DNA of 64,000 bases, from positions 310,001 through 374,000 of the forward strand of contig RDEW01000003.1 in the NCBI GenBank assembly GCA_011109175.1. The letters are read 5' to 3'. The notes under the pieces were generated by a model, which saw nothing but the letters and a program-made list of their open reading frames with translations, had not been told where the DNA came from and made no database searches. Source of the stretch: Dicyema japonicum. Its lineage: Eukaryota; Dicyemida; Rhombozoa; Dicyemidae. Position numbers and translations under genes: made by a program. Shown here one piece after another: positions 22,370-32,169 of this stretch (positions are counted from its first letter, which is position 1; every line of letters begins with the position of its first letter).

Positions 22370-22545
22370 CTCTCCCTCCAACCTTGCTATGACAACAACT
22401 CACCCAGGCTCAGTCTCGGAAAAGGCTAAGACCATAAAGAATAAGAAATACGAATCTCTTGGTGGACAGTTCATTTTAACCAGTCGGAGTGGAAACATGG
22501 TGCCCATTAATATTCTTGCTTATCGAATGGGATGGCATGTGTTCG
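22370..22545 (+). mobile_element. REL-retrotransposon fragment
   Basis: TTHPGSVSEKAKTIKNKKYE then SLGGQFIL matches the segment after the REL motif in other copies (e.g. AASITENLKIKKYS at 46.7 kb). A second, poorer piece may lie at 22090-22330. Confidence 0.5.
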
Positions 22546-22549
22546 ATTT

Positions 22550-22830
22550 CCTCTACTCGGTCGAAAGTTTCTCCTTATCCTCTTATCTTCCCACGTTCTA
22601 TGTAATCCCTATCGGCAGGATAACACGAGAGCTCCCCTTACTTAATTAGGCAAAACTGGATATTTTTTCCCCTTTCTATTGCTTCCGGAAGGACTTGTGC
22701 GATATTGGAAGAAGTCCCCACAACTGCAAGGACCGGATGTTTTCTTCCCTTTCCTGTGATTCTAAGTGTCTCCACTTCTGTGACGGTAGGCCAAGGTCAA
22801 TTAGAATGGAAGATACTTAAATGACTCAAT
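22550..22830 (+). repeat. SINE family C copy
   Basis: Plus-strand copy, diverged: GTCGAAAGTTTCTCCTTATC, TATTTTTTCCCCTTTCTATT and a CACTTCTGTGACGGTAGG-type tail. Confidence 0.45.
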
Positions 22831-22862
22831 TTTGTTAAATTTACTAATATTAGTGAGTTTGA

Positions 22863-24497
22863 CTATTTGTTATACTCAAATGGGGATGGCTTGTGTTTGT
22901 AGTAGGTTTTGACATTCTCCCCCAATCTATTCAAATCATCTTCCGTTTTTATGACTCCCTACAATGAAATTTAAGATAACTTTAGTGAGGTACCCAACCA
23001 AGTTGGGAGCATGCGTCTCCAATATCTTCAGTCTCTCCTCTTCTACAAGTGAATCGTAGACCTTCTGAATCTCCGCGTCTCTTATCATCTTCTCCTCTTC
23101 TCTCGCCTAGGAACCTTTCCGTGACTGTTTGTTACCTTAAGCTCTTCTTTTTGTCGTCTTCTTTGCTCAATGAAATCATCGGCAGCCTTTCTATGTTCCA
23201 TCATCTTCTGTCTTCTTCTTTGGTTACTCAACTGCTCGAGTTTGTCATCCTCCGCAAACTTGGCCAACATGGCTTGCTTTATTGCCTCCTCTTCCGCTTG
23301 TTGAGCCAATTTTTGTTTCTGATGTTCCTCAAATTGTTTCATTTTGTCCGCTTGAAGGTCAGCCCTCGCTTTCCTTCTACGTTCTTCTTCCACTCTTTCA
23401 TGCTCAAATGCCCTGGTTTCCTCTTCCTCGAGGCTGAGTTCCATCCGTATTTCGTCCAGTTCTTTACGTTCTCGTTCCTTCGCATGCATGATCTCCCCAA
23501 GCTGAATTTGTACTGCTTCCAGTTCAGCTTGTCGAGTTTCCTTAGCCTCCTTAATCTCGGTTTGGCGAGAACGAAGCCGTTCTTCGTCAAGTGCGATCCT
23601 CTTTTCTTCGGCCTCGAGTTCCCTTTGACGCTCTTCCTGCTCTTGAGCTCGTAAAGCACGTGTTTCCAAAATAATAGCTTTCAAATGCTCCTTATAAAGC
23701 TGCTCTTTCGCCCGAACTCTGAAAATTAGTAAATAAATACTCCTCGTCTTCTTGTCTCAGTTTTTCGACTTCGAGGTCAATCCTTTTACGGTCACTTTGC
23801 TTTTCCGCCTCCATTTCCTCTTTAATCTTTGATTTTTCCTAAAAAAATAAGCTTTGTTCTAACGAGAATTTGCTGTTCTAACTGTTCCTGATATTGTTTG
23901 ACCTTGATGACTTCTTCGTAGGCTGAAGCTGCCTCGATTTCTTCTATCTTCTGTCTTTCTGTTTCCAGGTCCTTATAGTAAGCGTTGTCCTCCTTCTTAA
24001 ATTTGTATCGACCTTCTAACCATTTGGTCGAATGTTAGTGCCCGCTTTTCCGCGATTTGGGCTCTCTGGGTTTTCGCCACATAAGCAGCTCTCAATTTCT
24101 CCTCCAACTGTCTGATTTCCTCGCTTAAAAATTATTTGCAAAAAATTGCCTTGATTGTCTTATTTTCTTTCTCAGCGCCTCCTTTGAAATTTCTTCGTCC
24201 ATTTTCTTTTTCATTTCACAGGCAATTTTTTCTTCTTCCTCAATAATTCGTCTTTGCGTGTCACTCATTTGCTTTTTCTGAGGATTTTAAAGGCCAAAAT
24301 ACTCGTTGAATTGCCTGAATGACCTCCATTTGCTGGGCTTCCAGTTGCTTTATTTTCCATAGCCTTTTCCTGTCCACGACATCTTCTCGCTTTATAAAGT
24401 CCTCTTCGCCCTGAATTTTTTGCAAAACCTTTGCACAGGCGACTCTCTGGTCATCTTTTTCTCTTTCCCGAATATATGCTTTTGTAATATCAAACAT
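22863..24497 (-). CDS. MNS1: MNS1, axonemal inner-arm/microtubule inner protein
   Basis: Coiled-coil protein of motile cilia and sperm flagella (meiosis-specific nuclear structural protein 1). Eight minus-strand exons join into 486 aa (human 495): 24303-24497, 24150-24277, 24021-24123, 23864-23995, 23741-23838, 23136-23718, 22981-23106 and 22863-22958. Introns are 25, 26, 25, 25, 22, 29 and 22 nt. The second (24124-24149) is GC...AG; the others are GT...AG. Nearly the whole protein is a Glu/Lys/Arg-rich helix. Diagnostic parts near the C-terminus: AMLAKFAEDDKLEQLSNQRR, KMMEHRKA, and after the 29-nt intron VEEERLKILETHAPNLVGYL then TKGVIKTEDDLNRLGE. These match the family ending including the LGYLPKG-like motif. 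Implies the organism builds motile 9+2-type cilia. Confidence 0.92.
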
Positions 24498-24614
24498 TTT
24501 CTTAGGGAAATGTTGCTATGGAAATTGAATATTCAAATTTTTTATTAAAATTTTTTATGCATAAATATTTATTAACAAATAATAATTAAATTAAACAGTT
24601 GACATCAAAGGATT

Positions 24615-24940
24615 ACATTTGGCTATTCGCCGCATGGATCCATGTGGTGCTGCGTGGCTAATTGGTTAAGTTTTCTGTTTCTCCCCTTTCTCTTCATATT
24701 AGAGTGGCGTCATTTGATCTACCTGTCTAGGTGGCGTCCAATGCCAGGCCGGCACGAAAAAGGATCATTTTCTCTCCCCCGCTCCACTGGAAGGGTTTCC
24801 ACAACTGCAAGTCTGGACGTCTTTTACCCTTGATTCCGGATGGACTCTGTTTCTGTAGAAGTGGAAACTGGATACACTTAATTAGTTGTCTACTTTAACT
24901 TCCTTCTTGGTGTATCGGGGGTAAATAAATAATAATAAAG
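24615..24940 (+). repeat. SINE family C, near full-length
   Basis: Starts GTGGTGCTGCGTGGCTAATT, then GATCTACCTGTCTAGGTGGC, CATTTTCTCTCCCCCGCTCC, the tail GGATACACTTAATTAGTTG, and ends in an AATAATAATAAAG run. Good consensus seed. Confidence 0.75.
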
Positions 24941-24944
24941 GATT

Positions 24945-25200
24945 ACGTCCATTGTCTTGCAAAAGGAGTGCAGGTCGGTCACCTCGTCACACCACATTGA
25001 ATAATGTTATTCTGCGAACCCTCGAGGCAGCAGGCTTCCCAACTCAACTGGAGCATGTCGGACTGGATCGTGGAGATGGCAAGAGGCCTGACGGAATGAC
25101 GCTTTTCCCATATTCACATGGAAAATCATTGGTCTGGGATGTAACCTATGTGGACAACTTCTCCACTTCGCTCTTTCTGAGATCTCCTCCTCATAAATAG
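24945..25200 (+). mobile_element. REL-retrotransposon: nuclease-like core fragment
   Basis: Open frame with SCKRSAGRSPRHTTLNNVI, GLDRGDGKRPDGMTLFPYSH then GKSLVWDVTYVD. A PD-x(n)-D pattern after a His/Cys segment is like the PD-(D/E)XK nuclease of R2-type elements (inference). Cut off at 25200 by a SINE. Confidence 0.7.
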
Positions 25201-25385
25201 TGATCCAGAGGACAAGCTGAGGTCGAAGTCAAAACTCATCGCCAGGGAACGAAATAGTCTCCTGGTGGAATGAAGATATGGATCCTTTTGAATGACGACC
25301 AGGTATTGGGCGTCTCCTGTGTAAGGTGGATCCGATGACCCCACCAGATAGAAAATCTTCAATCAAGTAACCACGTGGAACTACA
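25200..25385 (-). repeat. SINE family A copy
   Basis: Minus-strand copy abutting the REL fragment: GATCCAGAGGACAAGCTGAG ... GGGCGTCTCCTGTGTAAGGT. Bases 25385-25850 contain no recognised gene. Confidence 0.65.
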
Positions 25386-25851
25386 GGGCCGCATTAGATC
25401 CGTCAATAATATCAATTGTCGACCTTCCGGGAGTACTTTGGACAAGGTTAAAGTTAACGAGATGGGTCGGAACGAGGAAGACTTCGTTTCAGATTCCAGA
25501 CTTTTTGGGTGGTATTTTAGTTTACAGAAAAATTGAAGATGTGTGTAGTAAGAAATAGAGATCAACTACTTCAATGGATTGAAGACACTGTCTGAACCGC
25601 AGTCCCTCAAGATCTTCAATCCACCCATAACTTCTCTGGAACTTTTTTGTCCGAGAATACTTCCAGGTAGGTCAGCTCGGTTTATGCGGATGCATCCTAA
25701 TTTCCAGGTGTCCCAAATAGGTCTTAAAACTAAACTCCGCGCAGCTCTCCACTAAGTCCACAGAATATCAAAAGACATGAATTAAATAAAAAAATTTTCA
25801 AAACCAATATTAAAATAACTTTATTTTATAAACTCAAAAATTAGTAAATAA

Positions 25852-26443
25852 TCAATGATACTGTACAGAATCCACTAACCATCCGAAGGCATCTATAATT
25901 CCTTCCCCAGTCAATGCAGACGTACGGAATATCTGATACGTTCGATTACGAATGGATGAAAGAGCCAGACCGTTTGCGAGTTCAGTCACCCCAGCAGCTG
26001 TTGGAAGGTCCTGCTTATTGGCCAGGACCACTAAAACAGCGTCCTTCAGTTCTTCCTCCTCGAGCATAAGTTTCAGTTCATTCTTGGCTGTATAGATGCG
26101 ATCCTTGTCGTTGCTGTCGACTACAAACACTATTGCAGCCGTTTTCGCGTAATAACACCTCCAGTAAGGACGAATACTGGTTTGACCCCCCAAGTCCCAA
26201 ACTTGGAGCCTGACGTTATTATACTCAAGAGATTCTACGTTGAACCCAATGGCTAGGGGTGTTATTCAAAAATATACTGGGAATTGTTTGTACGACGTGA
26301 CCTCCGTGTAATTGGTACAAAATTGTCGTTTTTCCAGCTCCGTCTAAACCCAGAATTAACACTCTGAACTCCTTTTTTCCAAAAAGGCGCGAAAAAACAC
26401 TGAGTACAGACCCTTTAAGCTAAATTAACCCACGACAACCCAT
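25852..26443 (-). CDS. ARL1: ARL1, Golgi ARF-like GTPase
   Basis: Small GTPase that recruits GRIP-domain golgins to the trans-Golgi. Exons 26440-26443 (only ATG G), 26278-26412 and 25852-26252 give 179 aa (human 181). Introns are 27 and 25 nt. Residues: Gly2 for myristoylation ([13 protein letters not shown]), P-loop GLDGAGKT, switch 1 TIPTIGFNVE, switch 2 [17 protein letters not shown] and TSAL. The RPYWRCYY run separates ARL1 from ARF1-6. The first coding exon is four bases, and splicing to GGT is needed to make Gly2. A 58-aa gene lies on the same strand with its stop 61 bp upstream of this ATG. Confidence 0.95.
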
Positions 26444-26504
26444 ATGTTTATTCAATTTATATTGATTTTAAATAAATAAATAAACATTTTTTAATTTAAA
26501 TTAT

Positions 26505-26757
26505 TTAAATTACAGTTAATAATTCTTCTATTTTATGAATTTTTAAAACATCTTCCTGGAAGTCATTCTTGATTCGCCTTTAACACATCAAGTGGACCCG
26601 GTACTCTCGGGGATCCAGAGCGAGTCTTCCTCAAAATGATCAAGTCTCCTAAGCATTTCCTTGAGCTGGAATTGAGATTATATCTGGAAGCCTGGCCAAG
26701 ATATGAAAAGAGATTTTCCTTTTTATGGAGTTTAATCAGATTACTTACCAACCGCAT
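26505..26757 (-). CDS. Small 58-aa protein upstream of ARL1
   Basis: Not recognised. Exons 26749-26757, 26692-26718, 26598-26665 and 26505-26577 give MRLENLFSYLGQLKEMLRRL ... EEDSLWIPESTGR ... KIHKIEELLTVI. Introns are 30, 26 and 20 nt; the middle one is GC...AG. Two competing frames are resolved into one amphipathic, Leu-rich helical protein only by this splicing, which supports the model. Very short first exon; more upstream exons are possible. Same strand as ARL1 and 61 bp from it, so shared transcription is possible but not shown. Confidence 0.5.
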
Positions 26758-26799
26758 GAAGAGGCTACGTATGGATATCGGGGTCAGTTAATTAGACGA

Positions 26800-27395
26800 C
26801 GTTGACTAGCTAGCAAATGGTTGGTTGGGGATGGTTGAGGTGATAGTACCTCTATTGCACGAAATGTCTTCATATCCTCTAATGGATGTGACCTCATTAT
26901 CGTGTAAATGGCTGGGAGACTATTTTGCTTCCTGGCGACAAGTTCTGACATCGACCTTCAGCTTCCTGGACAATATCCTCCGGATCACCGTGCTTGGATG
27001 AGGGTTATATACGGCAATCATCTTCCAAGACATCGATTTACAATTCTTGAGTCAACCACAAGTATGTCATCTGCGTGAATAATCGTGGGAGTATTGCAGC
27101 CTTCCACTCTTAAACTTCACCCATCACTCAAAGAGAATAGACTGAATATATACTCTTATGGATCTCCTCTTCTCAGTATGATCTCCATGGATATACGGTC
27201 TCAAACCCACGTGAAAGATTCTCTTTAAGTTAGAAAGTTTTCTAGCCATGGCAGTGTCGCTTGTTAAATATTTTCTTAGCACAATCTATCGAGAATTCAG
27301 AGGTGCCAAGCGCAGATTTGGACGCCCCGATGCCTTCCTTGCAGAGGAATCACCATTTTAGTTATTCAAGAAATCATAAGACCTCTAAGAAAGGT
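26800..27395. other. Repeat debris between the ARL1 locus and the MULE
   Basis: Holds a SINE A piece on the plus strand (26900-27000: GGGAGACTATTTTGCTTCCT, GGATCACCGTGCTTG). It also holds a minus-strand RT palm relic (27030-27090: TPTIIHADDILVV). No host gene seen. Confidence 0.5.
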
Positions 27396-28500
27396 GTCCA
27401 GACATTTGGCCGACAGGACATTTAGCCGACTGGAAATTCTGGTTTTAAAATTCAGAGATAAAATTCAAGATAAAAACTTTCACTTAAAGGTTGTGAGAAA
27501 GCGCAGTCAAAATTTCTACTGGAGTGTATTCATCATATTTTTCAATAATACTGTTTATCCTTTTGTTCACATCCTGGTACTTCTTTACTTGTCTCATTGT
27601 TATTCCCATCACTTGTTCTACTGTGAGCTCCCACTCCGACTGTTCTTTTCGTATTTTTGCAACAATCCGACAAACGGTTGGATGTTTTATAGACACTCTT
27701 TGTGAAAAAGGTCTGTGCCATCCTTCAAGTGAATCTGTAGTTATTGGGAAGCCTTCTGCCTGTCTGTCGTGTACATTCCACATTTCCAAACTAAACAATG
27801 GTCTTCTTCTCCTTCCACGTTGCAAGGCTCCGATCCATGTTGTCTCAAAATAGGTCAGAAAATCTCCCAGCACGTCATCAGTCTCGTCATCTATAGTTTC
27901 AAGGAGCGCTCGGAAACTCTCAATGACTTGAGGTACAGGAACAAAAGCCAGTGTTTGAATACTTTTAATTAAGTTTGCATTTGCTGGGTCATTATACCAT
28001 GCCTGCAGTCCTAGATTTTGTATTTTTTGTATTTTTTGTATTTTTTTGCCAATTTGAGAATTGACCAATTTAAGAGTTGGCCAATTAGAGAGACTTTACT
28101 GTATAAGCAATCCATCACTATCGTTTAGCACAAAATCATCTCCTCAGAGTACTTTTAAGTTCATCAGTTAGAACATTACTGTCTTGTATTTGATTTGTAC
28201 GCTGTCGTCGAACAGTACGTGCAAGGCTTTCTTTTTTGGGTAGCGCACAAGCAGCATCAATAGGGTATGTGCTTAAACAATTTTGGATAACTGGATGTAG
28301 TTTCTTCAGAATCTCTCGCTCTCTTTTTTATCGTATTGACCGTTTTCAGCGCATGTAAACGTCCTGCATTTGGTGGATGATCGTGTGGTGTCATAGTTCC
28401 ATTAAGTTCTTCGTTAACAGTTCTTACTCTGCCTTTGCATTTTCCCTTCAGCTCACATCTCCAATATATGACATTGTCTCTGTCTATCCATAATGTCATG
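27395..28500 (-). mobile_element. MULE (Mutator-like) transposon with FLYWCH finger, centre deleted
   Basis: Two coding blocks on the minus strand. 28257-28499: FLYWCH-type finger (YWRCELKGKCKGRVRT ... HDHPP). 27484-28068: transposase C-terminal domain (FVPVPQVIESFRALLETIDD, EMWNVHDRQ, TTDSLEGWHR, AKIRKEQSEWEL). Only about 190 bp separates them where the MULE catalytic DDE core should be, so the copy is internally deleted and not autonomous. The outer edge carries a doubled GGACATTTGGCCGAC-like motif at 27398-27432. FLYWCH plus MULE is a known pairing in animal elements. Confidence 0.85.
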
Positions 28501-29020
28501 CAAGATGAGTGCGGGTCGTTTCCCCAGGCACTCCTGTCTTAACATGACATTAAAGAATTCCCTTGCTTCTGCTGGACACCATTGCCTGTTAGAACCTGCT
28601 GGTCTTTCCCGAAACGATGGAAAACGCCCTGATGGGATGACGACTTTTCCATTCGCCAACGGACGAAACCTGATCTGGGACGCGACGTGTGTTGATACTT
28701 ATTCCCCGTCTAATTTGGTTGCTTCTGCTTCAGACCCAGGACATTCTTCAAAGCAGGCCGAGGAACGAAAGAGGAGGAAGTACCAGAGAATTTCGGAGGA
28801 GTATCTTTTTGTTCCATTCGCGGTGGAAACGTCAGGAATCCTTGGCCCCCAAGCAGATGAGTTGGTTCGTAAGATCGGCTCCATGATTCAAGCTGTGACC
28901 AAGGATCCGCGAGAGACTGGTTGGTTCCGAAAACGTATCTCGTTGGCTATTGTTAGGGGAAATAGCATGGCATTCAGATGCCTTAATTTAATTTTTATTC
29001 ATTTTATAATAAAATTTCTT
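28493..29020 (+). mobile_element. REL-retrotransposon, longest uninterrupted C-terminal frame
   Basis: 200-aa open frame: SCKMSAGRFPRHSCLNMTLK, GLSRNDGKRPDGMTTFPFAN then GRNLIWDATCVDTYSP, AEERKRRKYQRISEEYLFVP, FAVETSGILGPQADELVRKI, WFRKRISLAIVRGNSMAF. It shows the order: Cys/His segment, KRPDG...WD nuclease-like core, ETSG block, [WLF]-x-R-IS...RGNS end. Confidence 0.75.
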
Positions 29021-29631
29021 TTTGAATTAAAAAAAATCCATAATGTACGCATAGCCATCATGCAGAAGTTTTCTCTTTCCACGAGTGGTTTGTGAAAATT
29101 CCATTTTTTACCGTAATTAAAATACATAGTGTATTTATTGATCATTTTTGCTTAATTGAATCGGCCAAATGTCCTAGTACCCTAAGAAAGGCGTTAAAGC
29201 AGACTAATGAAGTGAATTTAGCTTCTCTTGACCCCGTACCCTTCCTGTCTTCCGGAAGTGTGTCTTGGTGTAATTCTATTGATGATCAGTAGGGCGTTTT
29301 TTTTACTTTATAAATACAAAATTTTGACCTAAAAAATTGACTTTGATGTGGAAGGATATTTTTCAATAGTCGTAGATGCATTGAGAAATATGTTGTTTTT
29401 CCATTTTTAATAGAAAAAACTTATTAACAGAAAATCTAGATTCCAGGTACTTCTTAATTCTGCATAAATTGTTACAGAAATACAATTTTTGAATATTTAC
29501 CGTCATCTTTATTAATTTATAAGCCAATATTGACATAATATGGCTGATAAATTGCTCCATCGCTCATTTTAATAGATACTTCCAGCCATCTCTATATTAA
29601 AATTCCATTTCCATCAAAATTATAGTTATTT

Positions 29632-29908
29632 CGGGTGGCATAGTGGTTCGGGTTCGATTCTCGCTGCTGGTGGAAAGTTCCACGCATCTACGATGCTAAA
29701 AAGGCTTTACGAGTGACGCCGTCATCAGTGGACTCTCACTTCGGAACTGGATAGTTTAAAAAGGACCCACACACAAGAAAAAAAATAGAAGTGAAGACCA
29801 TTCCTTGGTTCTACGATTAGTTAAAATTAACTGTTCTTTACTTAAATAAAGTGTGGGTCCTGCCTATGCGGAGCAATACCACGGCTCCCTGAAAAAGCTG
29901 AAATTGTT
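29632..29908 (+). repeat. SINE family B insertion with 13-bp TSD
   Basis: Flanked by ATTATAGTTATTT at 29619-29631 and 29909-29921. The head has GGCATAGTGGTTCGG and B box GGGTTCGATTCTCG. The body has CGCATCTACGATGC and GACGCCGTCATCAGTGG; the tail has AATAAAGTGTGGGTCCTGCC. Sharp ends and TSD define the family B unit at about 277 bp. Confidence 0.85.
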
Positions 29909-30166
29909 ATTATAGTTATTTTTTACTTTAATAAAATTTTTACAATAATGTTCAACAATTTCAAGACAATTTCCCCTTCTGACCAGAATTTTTTGCGAAG
30001 ATAGTCAATTTCTATAAAATTTTCTACTCCATTTAAAAAACTCAAAAATAGCTTCGGTCAAGTTACCTTTGCATAAATATTCTACACTTTTTCATAGAAG
30101 TAAGTAAAACGATATCCTATACCCTCAAACATTTTTTTGTAAAATTTACTGTTTAACTTATGCAAA

Positions 30167-30456
30167 AGCGGGAGAGGCCGCCCGTTTATATGAAAACTCA
30201 AAGATAAAGAAATACAGCAGCCTCATAAACCGTTTTCATATACAGCCAGTGGTCGTCGAGACGAGCGGAGTCTTTGGCCCCAAGACGGTCTCTTTCCTTA
30301 GAGCACTTGGGTGTCTATTGACCAAAGCCTCGAGGGAGCGTCGGGAAACCGAGTGGCTTTTCCAAAGGATATCCCTGGCAGTAGTCAGAGGTAACAGCCA
30401 CTCGATCATATCCGCTGGACTTTAGAACGATTTTATTGTTATAAATAAATTCTTGT

Positions 30457-30487
<31 letters not shown>
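30167..30487 (+). mobile_element. REL-retrotransposon insertion, 5'-truncated, poly(A)-tailed
   Basis: Encodes VVVETSGVFGPKTVSFLRAL then WLFQRISLAVVRGNSH to a stop, a short 3' UTR with AATAAA, and an A run of about 27 before the second TSD. TSDs are AACTTATGCAAA at 30155-30166 and 30488-30499. Clear product of target-primed reverse transcription. Confidence 0.9.
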
Positions 30488-30489
<2 letters not shown>

Positions 30490-30554
30490 CTTATGCAAAG
30501 AAAATCATATTCGACTAAGCATCAGAGACCTCTTTCATCATAGAGTCGGTGAAT

Positions 30555-30855
30555 TATTATTATTAAAACACTTTCACAGAACCAAAGAACGTTATATTAA
30601 CTAAGGTCCCGTTTGTGCCACACGTTTCAAAATCTGATCACTAAGCGTCTCCATCTGTCCTTAGATCTTCTAGGTCTTTTGCAGATTTAAGTTTTCTTCC
30701 AATTCCATTAAGATCCTTGTTCAGAGCCATGAGTAGAGTGACTCTGGGTCTTCCTCTGAACGATAGTTTGTTCTCATTGTTAGAGTAATTGCCCATTATT
30801 ATATTTCTAGGTGCGTTTATGTCCATTATAAGCACGTGCCCAAACAGTCTCCATC
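30555..30855 (-). mobile_element. RT retrotransposon 3' end insertion with 13-bp TSD
   Basis: TSDs AGAGTCGGTGAAT at 30542-30554 and 30856-30868. The minus-strand frame is NNENKLSFRGRPRVTLLMAL, related to the 17.4-kb remnant. The 3' end is a (TAA)n-type microsatellite, as in CR1-like elements, not poly(A). Confidence 0.85.
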
Positions 30856-31399
30856 AGAGTCGGTGAATGGAATGAGAAAATCAGATATTTTTTACAGTAG
30901 CACCTGTGAAATAGTAATAAAATGATAGACCTGCTGGTTTGAAATGTTTATTAGACAGATTCAAGAAAAAGTGTTGTTAGAAAATTCGTGAGTAACCTTT
31001 TCAATGACCTGATTTGAATGCGGAATAACAGTTGATGACACGCTAGTATTTTATTCAAAAACTCTAAAAATTAATAAATAAAAAATAAAAATCGATAAAA
31101 ATTTTGACTTTATTGACCTAAAAATTAAATTTTGACCTTTTTGACATTACCCGAAATTTTGACTTTTTGTGACTTTATAATTTTTTATTTATATTATATT
31201 TTTGATTAAAAATCACATTTTTATAAGTTTTAAACAATTTAAAAAAAACATGAATTTTTGACTTTATTGACAAAAAATCGCCCTAATAATCAGATAAGAC
31301 TAAGTTCTATTCTTACTTTCTCATTGAATCCGATCTTTTATCTTTTTAATCAAGGTACCTTTGGAGTACTCAACAAACATCGATGAGTCAAATGAGTGG

Positions 31400-31771
31400 A
31401 GACGGACATTTCGTTAGAAAGAAGAATCGTAAAACACAGATTTGCCGTTCTGTGGGGATGTTGTCCACTCTGATTCCCTGGAAAATACCATTATGCTGAG
31501 CAATATTACTATGAAGAGAAAACCTGGTCGACCGAGGACTTGGTGGCTATCCACGGTAGAAGACGTCACGGGAATACCTACATCAAGGCTACTCCAAATT
31601 GCAACAGATCGGGGAGAGTGGAAAAAATTGGCTCATGAGATCTCCAAGGGTCTGACACGACTTAATTTGGATAACATAACCTTTGGAGACTTGAATAAAG
31701 TCGTATCACCTCGCTTTGGAAATTTGCTCATTTCTAAGAATATTAAAATTAGGAATACTCCGACAGATTAA
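31400..31771 (+). mobile_element. Retrotransposon C-terminal fragment
   Basis: Open frame with KRKPGRPRTWWLSTVEDVTG and DRGEWKKLA, the usual end of L1/CR1-type RT polyproteins (GRPR...W...DR..W). Bases 31771-32050 are AT-rich and empty. Confidence 0.65.
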
Positions 31772-32050
31772 AACGTTATCGTTTCTAGCTCACGTTTGTA
31801 TTTCAACATTTATTTTATTTTTGATTGGAATGTGAAATTCCATTTTCCTTGAAATATGTAAAAAATATTTAGAGACTATAAGATAAAATTTGTCTTTTGT
31901 AAAATTTATTAATAAATATTATTTAATTTTGCATTATAAAAATTATATTTACTAAATATTTTTATAAATTATAACGAATACTTATATCTGATATAATTAA
32001 TCATTGAAAAATAATTACGCTTTATAAATATTAATTTTTTGAGAGTTATT

Positions 32051-32137
32051 GCCTGTCTGAGCTTCGGTGGTCCGGGGAATGGGCTTCAAACCCATGGCTG
32101 GCTAGCGCCAGAGTGGTTCGATTCCACCTGATAGGCG
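32051..32137 (+). tRNA. tRNA-Sec (selenocysteine, anticodon TCA)
   Basis: Starts GCCTGTCTGAGCTTCGGTGG, has GGGCTTCAAACCC (anticodon TCA), the long variable arm GGCTGGCTAGCGCCAG and T-arm AGTGGTTCGATTCCACCT, and closes GATAGGC plus discriminator G. The extended acceptor/T geometry, GCTTCAAACC loop and CTAGCG variable arm are hallmarks of eukaryotic tRNA-Sec. Implies a working selenoprotein pathway. Confidence 0.95.
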
Positions 32138-32169
32138 TTTATTGTTTTTACGCGAAAATCGATATTGTT

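Larger units (their letters stand above)
29340..31080. repeat. Dispersed repeat D split by three insertions
   Basis: Pieces at about 29340-29631, 29909-30166, 30488-30554 and 30856-31080 are collinear with the uninterrupted copy at 6.8-7.3 kb. Each gap is filled by a different element with its own target-site duplication. Bases 31080-31320 are AT-rich with repeated TTTTGACTTTATTGAC phrases. Confidence 0.75.

Noticed and set aside
23049-23654. 201-aa plus-strand open frame rich in Leu/Phe/Ser
   Set aside because: It is the antisense shadow of the large MNS1 coiled-coil exon, whose Glu/Lys codons read as Leu/Phe/Ser on the other strand.
29632-29680. tRNA-like sequence with A and B boxes
   Set aside because: Not a functional tRNA: no cloverleaf acceptor stem and it continues into a SINE body with TSDs.
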